From contig NC_135563.1 of assembly GCF_964340395.1 (NCBI RefSeq), forward strand, positions 15,034,151 to 15,098,150: DNA of 64,000 nt. The letters are read 5' to 3'. The notes beneath the pieces are model-generated. The model did not search any database, was not told the origin of the DNA, and saw only the letters and a program-made list of their open reading frames with translations. This document shows positions 11,015-19,917 of the stretch, one piece after another. The DNA is from Glandiceps talaboti. Its lineage: Eukaryota > Hemichordata > Enteropneusta > Spengelidae. The position numbers and the translations under genes are program-made. How positions within the stretch are numbered: position 1 is the first letter of the stretch; each line of letters starts with the position of its first letter.

Positions 11015-11415
11015 CTAACAGATGACAATACGTTTATGATTTGGTATTTTTCAACAATTTATCACCACTATGTTATAGGATGAAACTAATTTAATAATGA
11101 GACACTTTATATGATATTCAAACCGTCAGTAAAAAGCCACTCTCACTACACTGGCCAGAGTAAACCTTCCACTGTTTCTAAGCAAGTAAAATGTTCTAAA
11201 ATGGCAGCAAAGAAGCCGATAACATCAAAACACATTTATGGCCTATAGCCTATATACACATCATTTTCTACACCTCAAAGATGCCTGCTGGTTTACCAAT
11301 AATGGTACAATGCATATCTGAATAGTTAATAAATAATTACAATGTACACATTTCCACCACTACCAAAAATACTCATCAGCTTGGTAGATAAAATAAAAGC
11401 TAGGTCATAACATAC

Positions 11416-11530
11416 TAGACTGTAAGATACGTCGTGTTGCTCCACCCTCACGTACCAGACTCCTCTCTCCCGACTGAGAGGGGTTGACCGATGTGTCAGG
11501 GTGCCCCGTCATGGCGCACCTTACAGACTA
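11416..11530. mobile_element. 115-bp hairpin transposable element with perfect 9-bp target duplication
   Basis: The ends are TAGACTGTAAG and CTTACAGACTA (one mismatch as inverted repeats). The whole element folds on itself: CACCCTCACGTACCAG-ACTCCTCTC pairs imperfectly with GAGAGGGGTTGACCGATGTG. It is visibly GC-richer than its surroundings. The flanks carry the identical 9-mer ATAACATAC at 11407-11415 and 11531-11539. A 9-bp target duplication with long inverted repeats is typical of Mutator-like (MULE) non-autonomous elements. Superfamily assignment is inference; the duplication is seen directly. Confidence 0.8.
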
Positions 11531-13182
11531 ATAACATACAAGCAGACTGAACAAATTGAACTATGTAATTCATTGTCAGTATTATTATTATTATTATTAT
11601 TATCAATAATAGTTAAGTGTTTATGATATCATTATTTAATCAACGAGAGATTTTATAAAGTCTCTACTAGTATATTTTAAGATTATGAGTTGAACTCAAA
11701 ATATTTTGAAGAATTATGCAACTGTAAGTTTTATATTTTTGTTTTGTGCACTTTGAAGATTTTTTAGGAGGATAAATTCTCAATAATTTGGAATCTTTTA
11801 TTTTAGAAATCATTTTTTTTTTTTATTCAAATACTATGATATAATATAAATGGATGACAGCCATGCAGTCAAATATTAATCTTGAATGACATAAAAAATC
11901 CTACACTGTGAAATAGAACTAGAAGGTGATGGAGTACTTCAGAGAAGAGACACATCAAAATATTTACCTTGAGACTGTATATAATTTTTAGTTGTACAGT
12001 TATTATTTTTTATTTTGCTTTGTTTTGATTTTGGGGTTTTTTTTTGTTTTTGGGTTCACATTCACAGTTTGTTTTGATAATAAGTGAGTGTAAAAAAAAG
12101 AGCATTTAATTTCTGGGTTTTTTTTCTCTTATTCATATTATTTCAACTTTTATTTTGTATATTAGGCTTCTATTACTCCCTGTACATGTGTGTGTGTGTG
12201 TATGTGTGCACATGCATGCATGTGTGTGTGCATACATCTGTATAGCTGTCTGTATACTGATAGTCCAAGATTGCAAGCAAACATGTCAGAATTAGTTAGT
12301 CATAGGTTGAAAATAGACACTATATGTATGCATATTGTTAATGATTACAGTAACTCTGTATTCAAATTATGTTACTCACATTGTAAAACTTTATAGTATA
12401 AAAACTGACACAGTAAGTTACTGATAAGATAAGTATTAATTTGAGAACTTGGGATCGCATCATGGGTCTATAACTACATGAACATGAAAATAGACAATCT
12501 TTCCTTCTCCTGTGGGGGAAGGAGTTGCTGGAAAGGATGTTGCTGGGAGAGAGTCTAAAATTTACACAGACTAAAGACTAGAATTGCAAATCTTGAAAAA
12601 TCTCAGTATATGTATCTTTATGTGTATTCAAAGACAAGGTGATTGTACAATTATAAACTTATTATCTTTCTTGTGAAATCTAACTGGAAATTTACTGTGA
12701 ATTTCACGACTCTAGAGATACTGGTTATTATAAATTCAAAGTCATTTAACGGTACTCATATAGATGTATCTAACATCATGAAGTATTCAGTAAATGTATG
12801 TTTACAATTTAAATTTAAAGTATTAATTTATATAAAATCCTTTTCACAATGATGTATAATTTCTGGTATACCTGTCAGCTATTTCCAAAGTATGACCTAT
12901 GCCAATACATGTTGTTTTTTCCATTACAATAACAAGAGTTTGAAGCCAAGCAAAATCAAATATAGTTCAGATATTGGTCTTTGCTGGTTTCCATATCTGT
13001 AAATAACCTACCCTGCAGATGACTATTCTGCACATGGTTTTTTTAATATAGTAACTTAGAGGTAGACAAAATTTACAGTATTTGCAATAACATTTTACCT
13101 CATGCTAGAGGGTCAAAATATAACAAGAAGGTTGACTTATAATCACACACACACCTATAAGGGTACCTGTACTTAATTCTGT

Positions 13183-13330
13183 TTCTCTCATTGTAACACC
13201 TTAAATATGATGGGACGGTCAATCAGTTAAAAATAAGACATAACAAGTCCACCAGACTGAAGTAATATAGGGTCAGTCGGTCAGGTCATGAAAAACATAG
13301 AAAGTACAGCCACCCTAATACATGTGTCAT
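13183..13330. repeat. Dispersed repeat with GGTCAGTCGGTCAGGTCA phrase
   Basis: The phrases ACACCTTAAATATGATGGGACGG, GTCAGTCGGTCAGGTCA and CCACCCTAATACATG recur in related order at 48505-48700 (GGTTGGTCAGGTCACAAG, CACCCTATAACCATCATG, GGGATAGCCAGTCGGTTAAA). Partial phrases are at 10661-10920. The boundaries are uncertain. Confidence 0.5.
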
Positions 13331-14360
13331 GCACAGAATAGAATTTAATGTCGACCAAGAAGTTGAATGTTTGTTATTTTTATGACATATCGGCAGAGAC
13401 TTGGAAACTCATGAACATTCATATAATAGGAACTCCATATGATTTTTATTGGTGCCCTTAGCCAGATTAGTAGATCAGAAATACAAACGAAAAGTACTTG
13501 AAACATTATGTTACTGTGTTAAATGTATGGATGTCTTTATGTTACTGGTACAAGCAACTTTTGACATCATGAATGTTTCGAAATGAATCCACTCTTGAAC
13601 CTGTGAGATGAGACAAGCAGTTGTATTAGACTGGAACTGGTCAAGAACTGTCAAAAAATATCACAAAATATCATGTACTTAATAAAATTTCTGTGAACCT
13701 CTTCAGACATGTAAATACCTCCTACATTGGGAAAATAAAATGGTTCAAAAGTTAACTAATAATGGTAAACAGATGTAATCATTTATTTTGATTCTAGATG
13801 AATGAAAATGTCATCTGACAATGTGTGCCTGACAAAAATGAATATTGAGTAGGAGACACAGTCCACCATAAAAGCATTTTGTCCTTACTGGAACTGCTAA
13901 TGTATTCAGTCGTTCAAAACACAATTTTTTGTTTGCTTTTTGAATATTTTTGTTCAAAAACATGCAACTTAGCTTGCATGTTGTACAATGGCCAAGGCCT
14001 TAGGTGGTCATAATTTGAGCAGAGACTGAAAAGAATATTGTGAATTTCTGACAAATCAAGCAACAATTAACATGATTTTAAGACTTGTTATTTTGTTGGC
14101 TGCCCACTTTTCACCATATTGTGAAAACAGAGGACAACCTCATCAAATCTCCACTGCATATGAATGTTTTACTATGTACAAACATACCATTGGTATAATT
14201 ACTGTAATAAAGGTTATAAAATGGCAGTAAAAAGCTGTTTGCTACACAATGACATCACATTTGATCTATTTTCATAATGAGATGAAATGCTCTAGTTTAA
14301 AGTTAGATGTGATCTAATCTGTGATATATGTATGTACAATGGTGGATGAGGAAATCAAGG

Positions 14361-14373
14361 TGACCTTTGACCT
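14361..14373 (-). promoter_or_regulatory. Perfect DR1 nuclear-receptor element
   Basis: TGACCTTTGACCT, i.e. AGGTCA-A-AGGTCA on the minus strand. This is the consensus bound by HNF4, RXR heterodimers and COUP-TF. It lies about 1.45 kb upstream of the ERI1 start codon. Binding is inferred from the consensus only. Confidence 0.5.
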
Positions 14374-14827
14374 ATACTCTACTTTTTGGCACAGTTACAG
14401 TTTGATTGGTCAACTGAAGGCATGCTGTTAAAGTACACAAGTCTTAAACAACATGCACTGCCCTTGATCGCCACCTACGTAAATATCTACAGTCACGATG
14501 CATGTCAATGAAGTTACTAAAATTGGATGCCCCTCTTCTTTGAGTTATTCCATTTTATACTCTTAGAATAACACTAGCTCACCATGTACATAGATGATAC
14601 TTGTAAAAATGAAACTTGGTAAAAAGTAAATACAAAATGTAAGTATCAGAATATTAAAGTGGATGGAAAGCATGTGGAAAAAAATGGGATGTCTACATTA
14701 AAATAAAATATTAAAACCAAGCCCAGCAAAGTGAGAATTAAGATACACAATGCACGGAGTAGATAAAAGTACAGTGCATGGTATACTGACAAGCTATAGA
14801 CTTACAGACATCTGCGCTTAGACCAAT

Positions 14828-15010
14828 GTGCACTGTAAGTCAATTTGACAAACCACTGACACAGCAGTTGCTTAATTGTGACCAAGCAAAATTTGGCACC
14901 CCCCCCCCCCCATCTCTTTACTGTGTGGTGACTCACAATAGAACCCAGTTTTATCATTTTGACCCAAGAACAACAAATTTGGTGGCTCCCATATATAGGC
15001 TAGAGGACAC
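14828..15010. mobile_element. MITE family C copy 2
   Basis: A diverged relative of the element at 2637-2794. It starts GTGCACTGTAAGTCAATTTG, ends TAGAGGACAC, and holds a run of Cs in the middle. The internal phrases are in the same order, so it is the same insertion family rather than a chance match. Confidence 0.65.
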
Positions 15011-15210
15011 ACTGGCTAGACCTAAGCCCATTAAAGTCTCAGACAAGGGTTTGGTGGTCTGATGTAAAATAAAGAATACAGTATAAAAACGATGTACTAC
15101 AAGTTACTTACAAGAAGTATTATCATTGTAAATTTATCATGTGATTTTTGTACTCTACATTGTTATCAATTTATAGCTATTTTAACGTGGAGGGAGAAGT
15201 CCTCCATTCT

Positions 15211-15257
15211 ACTTGAGACAACCAAGCAACAGTTGTGTTGAGTTGGTTGTCTCAAGT
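15211..15257. repeat. Short perfect-armed hairpin
   Basis: The inverted arms ACTTGAGACAACC and GGTTGTCTCAAGT are perfect over 13 bp. The pairing extends inwards to AAGCAACA / TGTTGAGTT with mismatches. It lies about 560 bases upstream of the ERI1 start. Confidence 0.8.
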
Positions 15258-15385
15258 ACTTCAAGTTCAAGTTCTACCCCTGACGAATGTGACTGCTCCA
15301 TCATCCATGACTTCATCAGTCGACACCATGCACCATGCATGAACTAACAACTCATGACAGAAATATTGTTGAATACGTTCCTTAC

Positions 15386-15515
15386 CTATAGCACTTGTGT
15401 CTGTGTCTTTCAAAAGACATGTACATTTGGAGTGCTTTCTCTGGTCCCATTTTCTTTTGAATTTCAGCTTTGTTCTGTGGTATTGAAGCAGACGAAATTT
15501 GCACCTCTTAGACAT
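15386..15515 (-). CDS. Possible first coding exon of a minus-strand gene divergent from ERI1
   Basis: ATG at 15515 opens 43 codons (MSKRCKFRLLQYHRTKLKFK ...) to a good donor, ATAG|GTAAGG, at 15385. The frame is also open upstream of the ATG back past 15560. The product is short and very basic and no family is recognised. A plus-strand frame also overlaps the same bases, which weakens the case. The phase agrees with the candidate exon at 10893-11014. If real, the gene is head-to-head with ERI1 across about 300 bases. Confidence 0.25.
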
Positions 15516-15815
15516 TTTTTGAATGTTGTCTGCAGCCGCGAACAAGACAACGCCCTCAACGGTACTAAAGAAAATTGTACAAATACTACGATAAAGGAAG
15601 ATTTAAGATTATAGAAGTACTTTCTAAATTGATTTCAGGTAATATTAATTGAAAGCAACTTTTAGAAGTGGAGGGCATATACGAATTTAGGCTACAGTTG
15701 GTAAATTGAAATGTGAACATTAGTGGAGTAAAGCGTTCCAAACAAACAACAAAAGAGATCGTCTGGGAGAACAGCCTACGAGGCGGAAACGATGGAAACT
15801 GTGATATAATTCTAA

Positions 15816-16064
15816 ATGTTGTGTTATCTGACACTAGCAACAATAGTTACTCTATGTCTTGTATCTCTTGTATACTATCTTACATGCAAATTACCCACAA
15901 CGTCAAAGGGTACCTCAGAATATGAAGGTGAAAGGTCAGTGCAGGGCACCAGAAACGGTTCAAACAAAAACAACAGAACAAGACGACGACAGATTCCGAC
16001 AACTCGTCTTGAGAACAATCGTGTCTCGCCGAATTTAAAGAAAACAGAAGTAAAACGAAAAAAG
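15816..16064 (+). CDS. ERI1: ERI1 exon 1 (candidate): signal-anchor exon
   Basis: ATG at 15816, directly preceded by an in-frame TAA, opens 83 codons to the donor AAAAAAG|GTAATA, ending in phase 0. That matches the phase-0 start of the SAP-linker exon. The first 24 residues (MLCYLTLATIVTLCLVSLVY ...) are strongly hydrophobic. They are followed by a Ser/Thr/Asn-rich, very basic stretch with RTRRRQ. Vertebrate ERI1 has no such anchor. The exon could belong to an alternative transcript. Confidence 0.55.
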
Positions 16065-19018
16065 GTAATATTTATTCCTCGTTGCATAGTTATCGTGGAA
16101 AGATTAGATATCAAGATAAATGATACCAATAATTATTATATACCGTTATACGCAATATTTATTGCCACAATGTCAGCTTCACTGAGTTCACTGATCAGTG
16201 GTTTATAATAATCACACTCACATTCTACCCCAGGTATTCAGTGTATACCATGGAGGTAGAAACTTTCTACCCCCATGAGTATACTGTATAACTTAAAGCA
16301 CAATTACAGAGATGTAATACAAAATGTCATTGCCAAATATTACTGATTAGGGATATCTCCCTACCAAATAGTGCTAAATATGTTATGTTAAATCGATATG
16401 ATGATAAATTCTGTTTAATATGACCATGACTGATCCAATATTTTACTGATTGAAATACATAAGTATGCAGGAAATAAGTTGCTTTGAAAAGAGCTTGAAA
16501 TTTGAAATTGTATGAGTAAGCACATTCTCTTAAAAAACAGAATATTTCTCATAATCAATAATGTATATATGCCCTGTATTGAATACTCACAACATTACCC
16601 CCAATTTAACAATTAGGAACTTGTTTCAAAACTTAGCTGTGTTGTAATACATATATTGTTGTTCTATTCAGGTGAACAATTCTGGTGACCAACAACAACA
16701 ATCTCCAATGGCTTCAAAACCAAATAAGGATTTCAGTAATCCAGTATACAAAGAAATTTCACTAAAGAATGGAGAAATCAACAGGTTGAACAGGACAGAG
16801 CTTATAGAGAAACTGTCAGACTTGAAACTAGATGCAGAGTAGGTATCGAATGTGGTGTTATAAAACTCCCCACACTTTTTACACCCATGCCAAAAAAAAA
16901 GTTCACAGATTTTTTGTAATTTCAAATGAAAAAAAATTTACTTTTTCCTTTATTTGTTATCTATTTCTTGTTGATTTTCTCAGATTACTGAAAATTACGG
17001 AAAATATTTTAACGTGTCAGTTACTGAGGCTTTTAAGAATAAGACATAATGTTAGGACTTCAAGTGTCTTTCTTACAGTAACCACTCCATAGGATGATCT
17101 AGTCACCTATTTTGATATACCCTTTAATACCAAATATACCAGAATAACTGTTGAACTAATTTTAGCATTTGCAACATCGTTCTTTTAGCAAAGGTAGCAA
17201 AGACGTTCTGCGAAAGCGACTCAAAGCGCATGTGAAGAAGCAGATGTTGGCACAAGCTGGTCTGGAGATAGAAGAAGATACAGCATACAATTGTCCATTT
17301 GACTATTTGTTAGTAATAGACTTTGAAGCTACATGTGAAAGAGACAATACTGACGACTATCTCCATGAAATAATTGAGTTCCCAGTTGTAATGCTCAATG
17401 CCAAGACATTGAAAGTTGTAAGTTCTCAAAGAATTTGTCTATATTAAATTCTATGCATAATTCTGACATTGTACTGTACAATTTGTATATGCATGTTATA
17501 TAATCATGGTTTCTCCACTTTGTGTATATTATAGATCATATACAAGGTTGAAAAACGTTGTATACCGTATTGTATTACGTATGGAAGTTTAGTTTTACAT
17601 ATAAGTGTAGCTTTCACTTTTGCCACTTATAATGTTCTGGTCTCTGATATGTTACAGAATAATAGAATGTACATATTGTTAGCTAAAAATAGTGTCATTA
17701 AAGCTTTTTTTTTATTTCATCATTCTATAATAACTCTAACTTTGTTATTTTCTCTTTAGGATGGTGAATTCCACTCATTCTGTAAGCCAATTTTACATCC
17801 AAAACTGTCATCATTTTGTACTGAACTTACAGGAATAACTCAGGCAAGTACAATGCATTATTCTTCAGTACTCTACTGAAGGTTGTTTCTACAATAATTT
17901 TGACAGACTTTATTACTTACAGTTTGCATTCAGCACATATCAAGCGCAAATAAAAAGATCAGAATCTCCAGTGTTCACTGGTGATCAATATTGATATCTT
18001 AAAATATTAGATTTTAAATATAACATACAAACAACTGTAATACTTAGACACAGTGTGTAGTCTTTCTTAGATTTCACTACAGAGGAAAATTCAAACAATT
18101 AATTATAACAGGATTTTTTTCTGATAACAGGAGCAGGTAGAATCGTCTGCTACTTTCTCAGTTGTCTTTCAAAAGTTTGAAGAATGGCTGAAAGAGAAGA
18201 GATTGGGAACAGAGTACAGTTTTGCGATAGTGACCCATGGGTAAGTTTAACTTTAGTGTATGGTGTATTCACATCTTTTAAAAATGTTTAAATTATATAT
18301 TTTGTAGTAGTAATTTGAATTTTATCAGTGTTGTGTACTTGCATACACAACCTCCTCAGTAGGTCAGGAAGACATTTATAAACAGAACTGAAACATTGAA
18401 GGGAAAGTTAATAATGATAAAAAGTTTGTGGTAATCATCACTTTGATAGTAGTCTTTGAAAGCTGATGCAGAACATTTTAAAAATAAACAGGAGCTTAGG
18501 GTGACATGCACCTTTAAGTTTATCAAGTAAAATAATAGAAAGTGGTCTAAATTTTCAGTAATGCTAGTTCTGTTTGATTGAAGAGTACTCATGTTTCTGT
18601 TTCTCTTTTGTTGGATTACAACAGACCCTGGGACATCATTTGTTTTTTGCATGTCCAATGTGCTTTAAGTGAAATACCTTTCCCAGACTATGCCAAAAAG
18701 TACATCAACATCAGAAACATGTACAGCAATTTCTACAAGACAAGACGGCTTAAAATCAGTCAGATGTTGGAACAACTTGGGATGAGTTTCCATGGCAGGG
18801 AACACAGTGGACTTGCTGATTCTAGAAATATCAAGAGAATTTTGGTGAAACTAATGAAAGATGGATGTATTGTTGCTTTCAATGCATTCTTTAATTCATC
18901 TCAAAGTAATTCACCAAGAAATGAGAGGAAAGGATCAGAAAAGAACAGATCACAGATATTGGAAAAAGAAGTGAAAGAAAAGAAACAAGATGTAAAAGTT
19001 CTGCTGCAGCAGATGTGA
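15816..19018 (+). CDS. ERI1: ERI1 3'-5' exoribonuclease, six exons, 410 aa as assembled
   Basis: The assembled frame is 1233 nt, in phase across all five introns. ERI1 (3'hExo/THEX1) trims the 3' end of histone mRNA at its stem-loop with SLBP, matures 5.8S rRNA and degrades small-RNA duplexes. Seen: a SAP nucleic-acid-binding domain at about 117-153 (LNRTELIEKLSDLKLD ... KDVLRKRLK), then a DEDDh exonuclease with IDFEATC (D183, E185), HEIIEFPVV, LTGITQ, PWD (D283), and the final H-x4-D of EHSGLADSRN (H340, D345). All five catalytic residues are present. Human ERI1 is 349 residues. The extra length is a hydrophobic, basic N-terminal exon and a Lys-rich C-terminal tail that runs into a tandem repeat. 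An internal ATG in exon 2 is an alternative start. The gene converges on HECTD2. Confidence 0.96.
16672..16838 (+). CDS. ERI1: ERI1 exon 2: linker and start of SAP domain
   Basis: Acceptor TTCTATTCAG|GTG; donor GCAGA|GTAGGT (the alternative one base block on would run through an in-frame TAG). It encodes the conserved DFSNPVYKEISLKNGEINRL and the first half of the SAP domain. ATG 16708 (SP-MASKP) is a possible alternative start. Confidence 0.93.
17189..17417 (+). CDS. ERI1: ERI1 exon 3: SAP end and exonuclease motif I
   Basis: Acceptor CTTTTAG|CAA; donor AAAGTT|GTAAGT. It encodes the second half of the SAP domain and the catalytic IDFEATC, followed by HEIIEFPVVMLNAKTL. Confidence 0.97.
17760..17843 (+). 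CDS. ERI1: ERI1 exon 4, followed by a GC-AG intron
   Basis: 28 codons (DGEFHSFCKPILHPKLSSFC ... GITQ). The acceptor is TCTCTTTAG. The donor that preserves the frame is ACTCAG|GCAAGT, a GC donor. The nearby GT (GGCAA|GTACAA) would shift the frame against exon 5. Confidence 0.93.
18131..18240 (+). CDS. ERI1: ERI1 exon 5
   Basis: Acceptor TGATAACAG|GAG; donor CATGG|GTAAGT. It encodes EQVESSATFSVVFQKFEEWL and the strand before motif II (FAIVTHG). Confidence 0.95.
18625..19018 (+). CDS. ERI1: ERI1 exon 6: motifs II-III and C-terminus
   Basis: Acceptor ATTACAACAG|ACC. It encodes PWDIICF (catalytic D283), FPDYAKKYINIRNMYSNFYK, MLEQLGMSFHGR, and EHSGLADSRN (H340, D345). The last ~55 residues are Ser/Lys-rich and end VLLQQM; the final codons and TGA form the start of the downstream tandem repeat. 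Confidence 0.96.
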
Positions 19019-19232
19019 AATATTATCTGGATGGATCAAGAAAAAGCTAAGTTCTGCTGGAGTTGTGATGTTGTGTTGTGAAATACTACCTAGTACTGGA
19101 TGGATCAAGAAAAACGATGTAAAAGTTGCACTGCAGCAGATGTGAAACACTATCTGGATGGATCGAGAAAAACAAAGTCAAGGATCTGCTGCAGCAGTGA
19201 TGTTGTGATGTGAAATACGACCTGAATGGATC
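18990..19232. repeat. Degenerate tandem repeat spanning the ERI1 stop codon
   Basis: Four or so units of about 50-70 bp built from CTGCTGCAGCAGATGTGAAA, ATCTGGATGGATCAAGAAAA and GTTGTGATGTTGTGATGTGA. The first unit supplies the last coding residues (LLQQM) and the stop of ERI1; the others are in the 3' UTR. Confidence 0.7.
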
Positions 19233-19521
19233 AGTTTAAAAGAGTTGGTTAGAGCTGAAACTGTGAGCACATTTTTGCTAGTGGAAACCAGCCAATATTG
19301 ATAGGTACTGTTCTGAACTGCTGTTTTACCAGCTATAAAGATCAGATCAACACATTTGTCATATTCACTCGTGTCACAGAATCTGTTTGGTCCAGACCTG
19401 AAGTCATTATAATACAACTGAATAATAACATTGATATATGTATGCATGGACTGTTTGCAGCATTTTATCACTCCACTGTTAAACAAGTCACACAAGCAAA
19501 CGAAAAACAGAGATGGATGGA

Positions 19522-19539
19522 GGGGGGGGGGGGGGGGGG
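19522..19539. repeat. Poly-G run
   Basis: Uninterrupted run of G in the ERI1 3' UTR. Its length may be unreliable in the assembly. Confidence 0.9.
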
Positions 19540-19854
19540 CAAGAGCATATGGTATTTTTAACAGTCACTGGCAACATGTAACATACTAGTATTTCATGGA
19601 CTCGGTAAAAAAAACAAGCAAGCAAGAACAAAATTTTGTAATTCATTTTCTGAATGTGGTATGAACTTGACACATTTCTTGTAATTGTAATTTTTGTATA
19701 TCATTTATCAAACAAGGATTTGTTCAAAGTATGCAGAGGAGAATCGTAATGGTCATGATCTCAATTTTCACAAAATGTTTATAAAAAAATATCTTGTGAA
19801 TGTTACCTTTGATATGGTTTGTATCTACATACACATTCATTCATTAAACAAGTA

Positions 19855-19860
19855 AATAAA
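19855..19860 (+). terminator. ERI1: ERI1 poly(A) signal
   Basis: AATAAA about 840 bases after the ERI1 stop codon. It faces the minus-strand signals at 19897 and 19912. Confidence 0.65.
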
Positions 19861-19896
19861 ATGAAAACAATTTGCAAGTGTATGGTTTGAAGAATT

Positions 19897-19917
19897 TTTA
19901 TTTCATACATATTTATT
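19897..19917 (-). terminator. HECTD2: Candidate HECTD2 poly(A) signals
   Basis: Two AATAAA hexamers on the minus strand (19897-19902 and 19912-19917). If used, HECTD2 has a 3' UTR of about 5.2 kb and the two genes end almost back to back. Closer minus-strand hexamers between 20 and 25 kb could be used instead. Confidence 0.4.

Larger units (their letters stand above)
11540..14827. other. Intergenic (or intron of a weak minus-strand candidate), no gene seen
   Basis: Contains a short (ATT)n run at 11580-11602, a GT-rich patch at 12186-12230, the dispersed repeat at 13183-13330 and a perfect DR1 at 14361-14373. No exon, tRNA or snRNA is recognised. Confidence 0.4.

Noticed and set aside
15713-15925. 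70-codon plus frame upstream of ERI1
   Set aside because: Overlaps the candidate ERI1 exon 1 in another frame and has no family features; more likely 5' UTR.
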